A stretch of DNA of 64,000 nucleotides from Nymphaea colorata (taxonomy: Eukaryota; Streptophyta; Magnoliopsida; Nymphaeales; Nymphaeaceae), in the NCBI RefSeq assembly GCF_008831285.2, contig NC_045146.1, positions 2,632,001 to 2,696,000 on the forward strand, written 5' to 3'. The position numbers and the translations under genes were made by a program. The notes beneath the pieces were generated by a model that worked only from the letters and a program-made list of their open reading frames with translations, had not been told where the DNA came from and ran no database searches. Shown here piece by piece: positions 22,801 to 35,545 of this stretch (position 1 is the stretch's first letter; every line of letters starts with the position of its first letter).

Positions 22801-23640
22801 CTAACCTACGCCGTATTGTTTATGAAAATATACCATCTTCTCTCCCTCCCTGAGATCGACTCCTCAATCACTCTATCACGGGCCGACTTTTCCCAAGCCG
22901 TCTCTGGCCCGCGCGGCGCCGAAGGCATTCCCCAAAGCCTTCGGCCAGCCTGACTTTCTCTTAATTTAGCGGAAGCATTCATCAATATCCGGGAACTGTG
23001 GACTAAACGAGGAGTGCTATACACTCGGCACACCATCACCCAGGTTTTATCTCATAGTCGGCCATCGGCAAGTCGTGGCCATGAGGCCCTGTCAGAACTT
23101 GGTCATTCTTCCAAGTGCCTATCTACTACTAAATGAAATCTGGGTGGTAGACTTTCTTTTTGGGAGGAAGTCCCTATCCGAAGCCAGTTAACGACTAAAT
23201 GTCATTAAGCAAGGCGGCCGACCATCGCCCTACTCGACGACGAGTATTCACTTACTCGCCCCCGCGTGACTTTACGCGGTTGTGGCACGCAGCATATGCG
23301 TCCACTGGGGGAATTGTCCCTAACCCACGTGCACCCCCTTGTGCGACCAAACACTACGCGTGGGGAACCCAACAGATTCCCCAACGATGGACATGCATTT
23401 CTAAAGGGACCGCTAATCTTGATGCATTATCACGCCTTATCGTCACACCACCGCGCTGCACATTCCACTTGCATTGCTTTTTGCTTGACTCGGCGCCCGA
23501 TTGAATCCCACATACCAAGCTATGCCTAAACTGGCCAAGCATCATCACCTTTACTGTCTTGGCTGGGCCAGACACAATCGGCCGACAACACACTCAATGT
23601 AATGAATAATACGAACACATATATTTTATACAGTTCCACC
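22801..23640. other. GC-richer block, probably retroelement-derived
   Basis: Base composition is richer in G+C than the neighbours, with overlapping frames on both strands and no recognisable domain. The mix fits a decayed LTR or internal piece of a retroelement, but no LTR pair, primer site or protein motif was found. The class is inferred only. Confidence 0.3.
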
Positions 23641-24600
23641 CCACTGCACGACCGCCTGTTTTGGGGCGAACAGCCACACTCATTTTCACCATAGTTGGCT
23701 GACTCTGGCTAGGGAATCAGCTCCGATCGTTAAAAACCTAGCCACGAGTTAAATGTTGGCTCGGTTTGTCCTCCATTCACTCCTAGCTCGGCCTGATTAG
23801 GTCCTAATTCATCATGATTCGTTCGATGCATGTTATTTTAAAACTCTACTAAGTCGATGAATCTACTCGCTAGGTCGATGAGTCAACTCATCATCAACGG
23901 TGTACCGGTCATCAAGTCTGAGTGATGGGTTTGCCATCTATGGTTTTTACCCTATTTTCTTCTAAGAACTGATTGAAGTAAAAAGAAAAAAAAAGGCTGC
24001 TTAGGCACAGTGCGCTCATTCCATGTCAGCTTGTTAATACAAGAAACCATGTTGTTGGTAACGTTTTAGGGTTCCACTTTTGTGCCTATAGGGAGTATGG
24101 ATGTAGAAAGAGTGAGCGAGCTAGCTTGAATCACATATTGTTTGGCTTGAGCTAAAATCAACTTGTCTAAGCTTGTGTTAGTTGATTCATACCGTTTTTT
24201 ATTTAGATGATAATGAACAACAAAAAAATATGTTAAAATTAATTAAAAATTACCTACATGCCTATAAGTTTAACAAACAAAAAATATCTAAGTCAAATCG
24301 AGTTTAAACAAGTAAAGCACGTGTAACTCAAGCTCAACTAGTTTATAACTAGAGTTTTAACTCAAGCTCGACTAGTTTATAACTCATTTGTAACTCAAAT
24401 CTTGAGCTTGCCTGGGCAATTTGGGGTTGAGTCATTGTTGACTCCACCCGTTGTACATTAGATCTTTTGTTTCAAATTGATAAAACACAGTCCCTTAACC
24501 TCTCGGCCCAAAAAATAAGGTTGGGCGCGGGCTCCAGGTACTTGGCTCGATCGGACATGAGCTCGGGCCCAAAAAACCAGCCCGCCCGTTTAGCTCAATC
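23641..24600. other. Gene-free, with an AGCTCGAG-type patch
   Basis: 24110-24430 holds degenerate repeats of CTCAAGCTCGACTAGTTTA and CTTGAGCT, akin to those at 9420-9910. Nothing coding is seen. Confidence 0.4.
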
Positions 24601-24740
24601 ATTTTTTTAATTTTTATTATTTTTATTTAATAATAATATATATTTTGTTATTTTTTTTGGGGGTAAGATGTAAATAGTGTTTGTGATGAGGATAAATGCG
24701 AAAGATTGCATAGACAAAGAGACAAACGAGGAGGGAATAT

Positions 24741-24764
24741 TTTCCCGCGGGAATTGGCGGGAAG
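24741..24764. promoter_or_regulatory. Clustered E2F-type sites upstream of CTF8
   Basis: TTTCCCGC (24741-24748) overlaps its mirror GCGGGAAT (24747-24754), forming the palindrome TTCCCGCGGGAA. A third site, GGCGGGAA, lies at 24757-24764. All fit the plant E2F consensus (TTTSSCGC or WTTSSCGSS). They lie 100-123 bp upstream of the CTF8 ATG. E2F control of S-phase genes is established, and CTF8 is a replication/cohesion factor, so the placement makes sense. Confidence 0.75.
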
Positions 24765-24863
24765 GACTCGAACGTGGAAAGGACATCAAATTACCGAAGA
24801 ATAAAATTGCCGGCGGCTCGTCTCGAATTGTTCCGAACTTGCGTGCCACTCGATCGACAAGCG

Positions 24864-27800
24864 ATGCAGATACGGGTGAGATGCAACTGCGAGAAGGGGA
24901 ACTGCCCGGAGTGGGCGATCTTTGAGTTGCAGGGAGTCGTCGAGACTCAACCTTCGTTCCAGGGCCAGCTCCAGAACCTCGAGATCGGACGCCTTTGTCG
25001 CCCTTCACAGGTAATTGTCTGAACCCTAGCTGTATCCTCAATCGACGTTACTATCTCGAGAATGCTGTTCGCGCTTCCCGATTCTTCTTCTTCTTCTTCT
25101 CTCAGTTCTCGCTTTTTTTTTTTTTCCTTCTTAATCTTTTTCCTCTTCAGGAGTGTGTTTCAGCAGCTTGTCTTAATTCGTTTGATGGTAGAAATCTGAC
25201 AGAGAGTTGGTGTACATTGGGTTGGGGAATATCGCTGTACTTAAAGCCTAAATTAGGACAAGGACTTCAATTTTGAATGGTTTGGTCAAGTCTCTGCTTG
25301 GTACTGTTCTTGCGTTAAATATAGCTATATGTTAAGGATGATGAGGGAGAAGGAGAGTGTGCATCCGGATTTTGTCTTGAGCCTACTCGAAGATGATTCT
25401 TTCCTGTGAGTTTCCTTCATAGTCATTCTTTACATGGGCATTTACGTTCCATCCTACCCTTCTGACATCGGAACTTGTCTCCCATCCCTGACAGCTTGCC
25501 CTCTCCTTCCATCTCTTCCCCTCGCTCACTCTCAGCCTTGCGATACTTCAAGGCGATGATGGGTGCCAAACTTGGGCAATAAATAGCTGAAGCTTTGGAC
25601 TAATAGGTGATAAAGATTAACTTTTGGATCATAAAATGTTTCCCTCATAGTATGCTGTTTCCTATTAGAGGAAATCTTATTGAAAAACTTTTGGAGAATA
25701 TGAGGTGGTTGGTTTCTTTTTTCTCAAGGAACCTATAGAGCCAAATGATGAGTTGGTGCTTTTAAGATACTACAAACCAACCCATAATAGCGTCGTATTT
25801 TCTAGTTTCCCGAGGGATCTCCAACTTTGTTGTCTCCTGCGCAAATACGTCCACTCAGAATGAAGGTCTTCCGTGAGGCTAAATTATAGGAAATTTGGAT
25901 CTTGTAATGGTTGTCAAAGATATTGTTGTGAAAAGTTCTCAGCTTCGAAGATTCAAAAATAAGTTCTAGGAATATTGCTGCCTATCTCAGATAGATTGAG
26001 ATTTGGGAATGTATGAAATTTTAATACCATGCAATCAAATCAAAATATTATCGTGAAAAATCCCCATGAGCTAAACTCAAAAGGCAATTTCCGGAAACAC
26101 TTTTACAGTTTACTAGTTGAAGTTCTTAAATAAATAAGTTCCTATTATCTTATGAAGGTTCATTTGCTTAATAAATAGCTTTTCCTCATGCTTCATTTTT
26201 CCATGAAGTTTTTAAATTTCAACATTTTCTTGACTTCTATTAGAAAATCTTTAATGACTCACTATCCTTCCTCAATCTCGCATAACTCTAAATTTGTGGT
26301 TAGCTGGTGGACTTGAAGAAAAAACAAAATATATGCTAGCAGTTGTTTCTTACATTTACAGAATGTAGGTGGGGGTTTTCAAAAGTACAGCATATGGAAA
26401 AAATCAATGAACATTTTTGGTTAAAATCTTCATAGTTTTGGTGAATAGACGGCACAGTATTCTTATGTTAAGATTGCTCTTAATATTTGGTGTAGATAAG
26501 GTTTCTTAACATTGGATCCTCAGCTTGTGCACACACACATTCAATGGTTAAATGAAAATGAGAAAGAAAGAGGAGCAATATCTTATTCCTGTCATGTAGT
26601 CCATGTGATCTTAACTACCTTTATGCAGTGTTTTTCTCTGTCCCCCCTCCCTTGTTTATTTGTTTTTAGTTTTTTGTATGATACCAGAGCAACTGTCTTC
26701 GTGGAAAATTTTTTCTGATCAATGTGGCGAACTTTTTATATTTGTGATCCGAAAACTTATTTTATTTACCCGTCAACTTGAGAGGGCGCTTTTAGAATCT
26801 ACAAAATATGAAAAAGAAAAAGAAAAAGAACATTTACAGTTAAGACCTTCATAAATTTGATTGGAACATGCGGCCTTATTTTTATCGTTAGGGATTTTAT
26901 CAATATTTGTTGTGGATTAAGTTTCTTAATGTCATGGGCTTTAGTTTGTTTGATGTGTACTCTATCATTGAATGAAAAAGAAAAATAAAAGAATGACCTT
27001 GATGTTTTTCCAGTGGATGTAGGTCCTCTCATCCGAATCATTTATGTGTGTCATCTTTCTCCATCTCTCCTCACTCATTGTAATGTGTAATTTTATTCAA
27101 TCCCTTTTTGTTTACTTTCCACAAAGATGAGAGAACATACGTCGCTTTTCTTGCTCTGTCCTCCATTCAGGGTTTATCCAGCAAATGATAGACCGACCTT
27201 GACATGTCTTTAGCTGAATCCTGCATTGTGTTGTAGCTATTGGTCCACCTAGGATTTTTTCTAGTGTGCGGTGGAAACTAGTGCAGCATTATGACTTGTA
27301 TGGATGGGAAGGAAGAAAGGCAAGCAATTAGATTGCCTTAGAGGCACAAAGACACAACCCTGAAATGACTGCGTGCAGCTACCAGGGTAGAAAACTATAA
27401 AATTGGGACCTGAATCTATTTGCTTATCTTTTTTTGCATACATGTATATTTGTTGGGCTTTTTTTGCATACATGTATATTTGTTGGGCAATTTCTTATTT
27501 TAATGATTAATCAGATCACTTCATTTGCTTTAAAAAAAAAAACTGTGCATTTTTTTATGTTTTTATGATGTAAAAACATTGCTATTGTTGTAATATATAG
27601 TAAAATAAATTTGAAACTCGCAGCAGTATTCTGAAAAATTACCTGCTTGTGATGCGTTGACAAAATATCACAATTCCTCTAAATCAATGATGGTACTTCT
27701 GACCATCGTCTGATGCAAAGAAAGTATCGTCTTCTCAAATGAAGCTGCCTAGGTCTTGTTACGTTGTTTGTTCCTGCTAGTTTAGTGGAAGTGGAATCTT

Positions 27801-28304
27801 GAACTACTTTTTCCTGCAGTGAGATTATCCATGTGTCTTTTGTATGTGAAGTAATGTCTCACACCATTCTGCAAAAAAATGTAGAAAAGTATCAACTCCA
27901 TCAACCATATACATGATAAATTAAGTTGCATAAAATGTAAGTGCTGAGTCCAGATACATGGTTATCTTGACTTCCTTTCTTGGAAGCATTTTTCTTCTTA
28001 ATGTTATTACTTGCCTCAGGGGACATATACTTTCACACTGGGTTATCATGAACTCTCTGGGACAAAAGTGCCTCTAAAGAAGCCAATGCTAGTGATGAAG
28101 AAAACCCAAGATAAGCAAGCTAATGATAGCACGGGCTGTAGTCACTCAGGAGCAGAATTGGAAGTCGTAGGCATTATCAGGCATCGCATTCTTTTCAAGA
28201 CCAGACCGAAGGCCTTGATATCTAGTATGTCTCTTCTACTTGAAAACCTTCCTTCTCGTTGCATTCCATGCATGTATGATGCATCCATGGCACTTCCTTA
28301 TTGA
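24864..28304 (+). CDS. CTF8: CTF8, subunit of the CTF18-RFC clamp loader
   Basis: CTF8 binds DCC1 and CTF18 in the alternative RFC complex, which loads PCNA at forks and supports sister-chromatid cohesion. There are two exons, 24864-25010 (49 codons) and 28020-28304 (94 codons plus stop), both in phase 0 with CAG|GTAATT and CTCAG|GGGACA splice sites, giving 143 aa. Exon 1 encodes MQIRVRCNCEKGNCPEWAIF, ELQGVVE and IGRLCRPSQ. Exon 2 encodes YTFTLGYHELSGTKV, LKKPMLVMKK, ELEVVGIIRHRILF and KTRPKALIS, all hallmarks of plant Ctf8. The start is the only ATG before the conserved MQIRVRC. The 3009-bp intron is large for such a small gene. Its 3' end, and exon 2, belong to the inverted duplication. E2F-type sites lie just upstream. 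Confidence 0.92.
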
Positions 28305-28689
28305 GAAAATTGCCTAACCAAAGCCGGCAAGTTGGATTGAGTTGTGCCTCAGCTTAGTTTTGCAGAGTCTATATTCAGTGCTTGTAGAAATGTGTCTACT
28401 TGATCATTGGGAATTTGATTTGGATTAACTGGCCATAAATCTTGTCCAGGTCAGCTCTAGGGGAGCTATAGAGGCTCATAGAGGGGATTAGTTTAACACC
28501 ATGCAAGCACCAAATGCAAAATAACATGCCACAATAATGCAGTGATTAGAGTTCCTCACTATAATCCCCATGGGAAAAGCACCAGAAAGCAAGGAACAAA
28601 AGGGAAAACATGGGAAAAAAATCAATAAAAAAATGGTTTACACAGGAAAAAGGTTTTTTCTGATCATAAATTAGCCCTAGACTAAAGAA

Positions 28690-30861
28690 AAGAGGCCTTT
28701 AAGAAGCTTGACCCTTGGATCCGAATTGGATCTCGGATCCACTAAACAAGAGAGTCAAAACCCAAATAATATCAATGCTCAAATAAAACCAAATCAAAAG
28801 CCTAACTGAATCCAAATCTATGATCCAATCTATCTCTAAACCATACTGCGTCAGTTGTTCACTACTACTCTTCATATCTTGAATTAACTTTTTCAACCAA
28901 ACCACCTGGTCCACCTCCTTCATAGTTGTGGAATGTGGTCATAACCCAATATTCAGATTTGGAAGATGAAAGTGAAACTCTTTTTTGTTTCTTATATCCC
29001 GCAAGGAATTAAGTTTTCATGCAAGAAATGCACAAATGAGTGGTGGAGTGATCACCTCCCAATCAAAGTCAGTATACACAATTAACTTCAAAGATTACAA
29101 TGATGATAAGAAAAGTCTTTCCAAGATGGATTGTTTCATATAATGGATGACATTCAGAATCACAACCATATATACTCATTTTGGGAACATTTTGGAATCA
29201 GCTGACAACATGAACTGCATGTGCAATTTCCGGTCTTGTTATAGTGAGTTGTGTGAGAGCTTCAATTGGTTGGCAATATGGGGTGTGATTGTCAAGGGGA
29301 AGTTCTTCATCTTACCTCCAATAGTTTTGGTATTTTAACTTCTTTGTAGGCGATTTTTGATTTAGTCATACTATCTGTGGTTAATGTGAGACAAAAAGTA
29401 ATCTTTTGAAGAAACAAGCTACCTCAATTCCTGAAACATAGAGCATGGGACTTGGATGGACATTTCCATCTGAGTTTTGGAAAGATTTTTCAATCTTATT
29501 TACCCTTTTTGTTCACTTTATCTCATCCACGTGCAACAGAAAAGAACAAACCTGTCTCAGATTTCTTAATAGGTAATATTATGTCATATGATAAAGGTTG
29601 AGTGTGAAGTCAACCTGTAAGCCATCAAACCATTCTTTAGGAGCTTTCTTATTACCGATGAATAATTTTACTAGACAAAATGTTATGTTGATGGGTCTTT
29701 TATAGATGCATTTTCATATAAATTTTCATTAAGAAATTCAATTTTTACATCTATTAGTATATATTCCATCCCTAATAGAGACAACAACAACAAAAACTAT
29801 GGTCATTTTGTATAGAACTTAAAAGGTTTCTTCACAAACAACTTCATATTCCTATGGATACCCTTTTGGTATAAGTCTAGCCTAGTATCTTTCTAAGGTT
29901 TTATTTTACCTTATAGACCCTTTTGCACCCAATAGCCTTTTTTTTAGAGATAAATTTTTGTAGCTTCCAAAATTTAGTTTTGTTAAGGTTGTTACCCTTT
30001 TGGTATAAGTCTAGCCTAGTATCTTTCTAAGGTTTTATTTTACCTTATAGATCCTTTTGCACCCAATAGCCTTTTTTTTAGAGATAAATTTTTGTAGCTT
30101 CCAAAATTTAGCTTTGTTAAGGTTGTCTAGTTCAAATTTCCTTGCTTCTTTCCATTTATTAAAGTCCTCAGTTTCATTGCATGGAATGGGTTCAAACTTC
30201 AAAATAAGAATAGATGGCAATAAACTAAACTCTAAATCTAGGAAAAGATTGCAAATGTTATGAATATCAGATCTTGATTGAATAATCATGGTGTTAGATC
30301 AGAAAAAGAGAACAGGAGAGAAAGAAATTTGGTCAAGGGAGGAGTGAAGCAGCAAAGATGCCCTCAAGTGTTCTTTTTGGAAGAATTGATTTTGGAAAAA
30401 AATGTTTTTCTATGTAAGACATGTAAACCAAATACAAAATAGCAAAAGCTGGTTTCCCTAAAGAGGTCAGACTGGGTTGAACGCTGAGAATGCAATTAAG
30501 CACACACAATTCAAAATAATTTTTTCCCTGTAGATAGTGCTGATGAGCTACTAGGTTAAACATAACCATGATCTAGTTCAGTTTCAGAAGAACTCTTAGA
30601 ACTCAAATATCAGCAGTTGTTTGTCTATCTACTCGACTAATAATCTATAGTATAATCTTAGAATTTTTCTTTTCCAAATTCATCTAACTTTTGGTGAAAT
30701 TCATTGCTTTTGTTAGTTCATCTCTTTCAAGAATTTGCTTAACACCTTCTAATTTAATGGGTTTTGGGTTTGGGACTGGGATTAGAATCTCATGAGAAAC
30801 CTTGAAGACCTTGACCCCTGATGTATTCAAATGGGTGGCCCACACTATATAGTTTGTTTTA
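28690..30861 (-). mobile_element. Degenerate Ty1/copia relic, right-arm copy
   Basis: On the minus strand, pieces of copia pol are readable: the KKAPKEWFD match near 29627-29652, an RPEIAHAVHVVS-like RNase H segment near 29180-29260, and VVWLKKLIQDM in the frame ending at 28699. Multiple stops and shifts are present. It mirrors the relic in the left arm. Confidence 0.6.
29860..30127. repeat. 134-bp tandem duplication
   Basis: ACCCTTTTGGTATAAGTCTA begins at 29860 and at 29994, and the following ~134 bases are nearly identical. The left arm has one copy, so this arose after the inverted duplication or was lost on the left. Confidence 0.9.
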
Positions 30862-31351
30862 TCAAGATTGAACGTGGGGTTGAAGTTGGTGTTGAATTCA
30901 GCCACTGAAGAGGAGCTCAGCACATAGTTTCCTTCCATGAGCGCGCGTGCTGAGGCAAAGCTAATTTTCCTTAAAATGGCAGAAACCTTGTTCTGATAAC
31001 ATGTAAAATCAGCACTAATTGAGCTAAAAAACCTCATAGGATAGCTTGGATTACCACCACAGGCACTATACAGAAAGTAGTGCACCATGGAACAATCACC
31101 ACAACGAAACTAATGGTGCACTACTGCACTAAAATAATACTTTCTAATAGTAGTGTGCAAAGAGCATACCATGAAGTGAGATATCACAACAAAGAGGAGA
31201 GAGCTGGACATTGACTAGTTCCTAAAGATTACAATTCTAGCACTTGGACTGCCCAATGGCTAGACAAGAAAGAGAAAATGAAAAACAGGAACAGAAAAAT
31301 TGTCTACAACCCTCAACTGAAATACATTATAGAGAAAAATGTACACAAGGC

Positions 31352-31403
<52 letters not shown>

Positions 31404-33947
31404 TTTGAGGCTGGGTTGGGAGGACCAGAAGGCAAGCTGTAACCATCTAGGCCAAGGTCAATGTATTTCAGCATGACCCTTCTAGTTCCCATGTTAAATC
31501 TGTAACTTCTATCTGCATGCCTATATGGATATGGCCCCCTTCTAAGTTTATTATTGTTGAAGTACAATATATTGTGATTTCTCATATGCCTTTATAGCAT
31601 AGCTTGTGCACGGGCTTAAGAAATTTGAGTGGCCTGTTCCAACTGATGAATAAGGAACTGTTTGGCATCAACATTGTCCTAGTCATGTTCTTTTCATCTT
31701 ACCCAGGATCTTCAATAGGCTTTATATATCATTATGCTAGATTACGGTCACCCTTGTTTCAATGATCCAGGTAACTCTATTTTCTTTGATGGCAATAACT
31801 ACTGTAACAAGAAAGTGCTGGCAACTTTAGCTTGGTGAATTTTAACAATGCATTTTAGCTTAGATGGTTGGTTATAGGCCAACATCTAGGTCTCCAATTT
31901 AATTTGTTCTTGGGAGGAATAAAATCTTACTGTGACTTATAAGCATAGGGATTTGCCTTATACACGGATTAATGCCATAACATGAAAATACTCACTTCAA
32001 AAGCATTGTAGCTATAATAACGGCAATCCTTGGTTAATGAAAGCACTTGGACAATGAGATCCCCAATGTTTAGGAAGTCATGGAACTAATGAGCTCTCTC
32101 TCTTCAAGACCAGAAAGAATCATTTAGGAATTTTAGTTCCTGTTATGCACAATAGCAATTGCCTATGTGGAACAATCATGGTTTATTAGCAAAGGGATTG
32201 TTTACTGAATTTGGTTTTCTTTCCTTTTGATATCAAGTAATGCATCAGTATTTAGTGCTTATTGACATTCATTAGTACCTGACACAAGTCATGTAATAAC
32301 ACGTTAATTGTTACATATGTTTTTTTCTGTAAATATTAATTCCTTGATATAAGAAGTAAATTTTATCGGCAATGTCATCTTATCTCAGGTTTTGGATATT
32401 TTCTTTCCTGAAGGTTTTGTATTTAGTTTCTTGTTTTTTCCCAAGTAAGAGTCTCTTAAAAGTTGTTGCATATGGATTATGTATTATTCTCACAAATGCA
32501 CATGAACACTATTTTGCTTGACAAATGGAGTTTGCTGCTCTCGTTCCATCCTTCTCATTTCCCGGCATTTCTAAAGTTTGAAATTGTTGCATCCAGCTAT
32601 TGATCCACATATCTTTCATATTCTGTTTTGGATTTTTGGGGTTGCCTAGCCTGATTGTTGGGGACATCATCTGTGCTGAAGGTTGCTTGATTTTACTCCA
32701 GTGTGTTCGCATGTATGAGTTCTAACTATACACCGTCTTTGGTATTATGTCGATACAGGGCCACCCACCAAGGTAAGGAAGACCAGTGCTACAAGTGTAC
32801 CAGCTAGTTGATCAAGCAAATCATACCTTTCATGCGAGAAAAGTGTTAATTTAATGGTGTAAAGCTGCCACTATCGTGCTTCTGAGCTACTGGTGGGGCA
32901 AATGCATTCAGCACTAACGCCATACATCTATCGACTACCAAAGTATCCCCCTTACGTTTATAATATTATTCTATTAGGATGAATAGACTTGTGTGTTGAA
33001 AAAAATTTGGACTGAACCAATTGTTTACGTTCCTACTGCTTCAATCTAAATATGACTTGCTATGGAAACAGAGGCACATGTAAGCGAGCAGTAATCGAGT
33101 GGTTCTACTTTATAGTGGCTGAATATTTGATTAGTCAGACCTCCATTTTTTCAGCTATGTAAATATAGTATTGACTTACGGCGTTTCAGCGTTTATACGT
33201 GTTTTACAACACAAAATGTTGAGTATCTCAAGTGTGTTGACATGGAACATTGTATATAATCGATTAGAAACACATCAAATGTTGAAATTTCATAAATTAG
33301 AGTTGTTTCTTTAAAAAATGGGACTCTGCCCAACCAGTGAGTGACCAAGTTTGACGATTAAACTGTGAAATAATTTTGCGCTATATAGCAGTTATTATCA
33401 GTATTACTTTTTGAAGATGGACCTATGATTCTTTATGAAAGAGAACAAGTGATGGGCATGACGGTTCATGCATTTAACTAGTCTAATTTTGAGAATGGTT
33501 CCGCTTCCACTAGCTTTTCGATTTTAATAATTTTAACTCAATTTTACTACAATCTACTTTATGGTGACTTTTGGGCTTTTAAAACGTATAGTCCATTTCT
33601 AAAATCCAATATGTGCACTAAATTTTAATGATTATTTTATCGATTCATTTTTTTTGGAAGTTCGTTGCGGAGTTAGTTTTTCAATAAAATGGTACCACAC
33701 TAAAATGTTGGAATGTTGAATTCTCGTCACATACGTAAGACAAATGAATTCAGCATCCTAATATCCTTTGGTCGGGCATTCTGAAATTAGTTTTCACCAA
33801 TGAATTCTGAGGAAAAAAAAAATCTCCAAATCCGGTGCACGGATAGATTTTCTGGTCTTCTATTTTCTGATAAATTTTAAACAATATAAAGCCGTTGAAT
33901 TTAAATCTTTATAAAGTCTAATATTCTGATTTGCGCATCAGATTTTC

Positions 33948-33949
<2 letters not shown>
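30862..33949. other. Gene-free stretch
   Basis: AT-rich. An (AT)n run lies at 31355-31397. Minus-strand frames at 31406-31560 (RRGPYPYRHADRSYRF) and 32509-32712 have protein-like composition, but I recognise no family and saw no flanking exons. They may be decayed exons or chance. Confidence 0.4.

Positions 33950-33996
<47 letters not shown>
33950..33996. repeat. (AT)n microsatellite
   Basis: About 23 AT units followed by a short GT run. Confidence 0.95.
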
Positions 33997-34006
<10 letters not shown>

Positions 34007-34029
34007 CCTTGGTCATTTTTATCAACTAA

Positions 34030-34850
34030 GTACAATTTCGTTACTTTTACTTTTTTATTTCATTTTTCAGCATAATAATTAATACGTTTTTTTTGTCTAA
34101 GTTTACGGTTTCTTGACCGCTAAAGTATATTTTGAAGGTTGCATTATGGACCTCCATAATATATTTATCACATCTGGAAATTAAATTACCAAGATAAAAA
34201 AAACACTTAAAATTATGTGGTGGAGGTGCCTGGATCAATCGAAGGTACTGCCTGGGTCTACCAATTTCCCATATCTTAGGGCAACCTCGGTATAGGCCAA
34301 CTTGCGGAAAAGTAAATCCAAGACAAGAAAACTAAGCACAATAGTTTTTTTTTTATATATAGGCATCAAGCATGACGACCAGAAACTTGGTATTTTGGAA
34401 TAACCAGTTTTCTGTCCAATATCATAAAAAAAGATCTTGAATCATTACTTTATTTTATTAGAGATTTTTCTTTCTAAATTGATAGCTAGATTCTCATACA
34501 CCAGATTTAATAGGAATCATTTACACGATTGATTAGACAATAAAAATTAAATCGAAAACATAGAAGGTTGTTTTTTCTCAAAAGATTCAAGTACCCATAT
34601 CTTCGTGGCCATACAAAGTATATATTGTAAGAACATAAACCAGGCACATTAATTTTGATGTCTTAGAATATATATATATATTTTACAAATCAACTTTACT
34701 AATATCATCTTTAGGATAGATTGATGCAAAACATGTATTAAGTTGATCATTTTAGCGCTTTAATATGGTTTTTAATGAATAGCTCCCATAACATCAACCT
34801 TTTGATAGTATAAAATCCATATTTTTCATGAAAACATCTTCAATCAAAAC
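34030..34850. repeat. Dispersed repeat, direct copy of 7060-7830 (empty hAT site)
   Basis: Collinear with 7060-7830 but without the 165-bp hAT insert; the target GTATAGGC remains single near 34290. It has a ~190-bp extra AT-rich stretch near 34510-34700 relative to the left copy. Confidence 0.8.
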
Positions 34851-34900
34851 ATGTTTTATATCGATATCGTTTTTACAAATACATTAAGATGTTTACATTG

Positions 34901-35171
34901 TATTTAAAAAAAATTTTAAGCAAAAAAATTAGACTGTCTAGTGTTTTGTTACTCACCTAAGGGTCTCGTTTCAACCAATTACTCCATGTATTTATACGTA
35001 TTGTTTGTAATTTTATATATTCATATTATATCTTTGTATTTAAAAAAATTTTTAAGCAAAAAAATTAGACTGTCTAGTGTTTTGTTACTCACCTAAGGGT
35101 CTCGTTTCAACCAATTACTCCATGTATTTATACGTATTGTTTATAATTTTATATATTCATATTATATCTTT
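34901..35171. repeat. 136-bp tandem duplication
   Basis: TATTTAAAAAAA begins at 34901 and 35037. The two copies (34901-35036 and 35037-35171) differ at very few positions, so the duplication looks recent. It is inside the block inverted relative to 6408-6960, where one copy is present. Confidence 0.95.
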
Positions 35172-35545
35172 CTAATATTTGACGAGCTTCAAATTGATGT
35201 ACAGTTGATCACCTTTATAAAAGACGAAACCTGGAAAATTCTTCCCTTCGTTCACTTTTATTGCAAACAAAATTGACAAGATTTTCCTGTTTTGATTTTA
35301 AATAAACAGAGAAAAAAAATTATTTTGAAACCATACTCTAAAGCAAAATCGTGGTAAACGTAAATTTCCTATCTTTTCTCAAGAAAATTAAGAATAATAG
35401 TGAAACGATGCCAAAAGTTTAAGCATTTAGAAAACAATAAACGTAACAAACTTCTGAAGATTACAAACGGTTCTGGAGATAGCCAAATGCAGAAACGCGT
35501 TACTTTCAATTCTCATTTCAAAATATAGCCCTGACCTTTGGTAAA
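34901..35545. repeat. Dispersed repeat, inverted copy of 6408-6960
   Basis: The reverse complement aligns with 6408-6960 through CTGCATTTGGC, AAACTTTTGGCATCGTTTCA and TCTGTTTATTTAAA. No coding content is seen. Confidence 0.8.

Larger units (their letters stand above)
27245..30861. repeat. Right arm of the inverted duplication (mate at 1-3473)
   Basis: It matches the left arm in reverse from CCACCTAGGATT at 27245 to at least 30861, where the mate leaves the window. Compared with the left arm it has two extra tandem duplications: a ~30-bp TTTTTGCATACATGTATATT unit at 27430-27487 and a 134-bp unit at 29860-30127. Confidence 0.9.

Noticed and set aside
22801-23640. Possible Ty3/gypsy LTR
   Set aside because: The composition is suggestive, but no matching second LTR, primer site or polyprotein motif is in the window. 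It was left unclassified.
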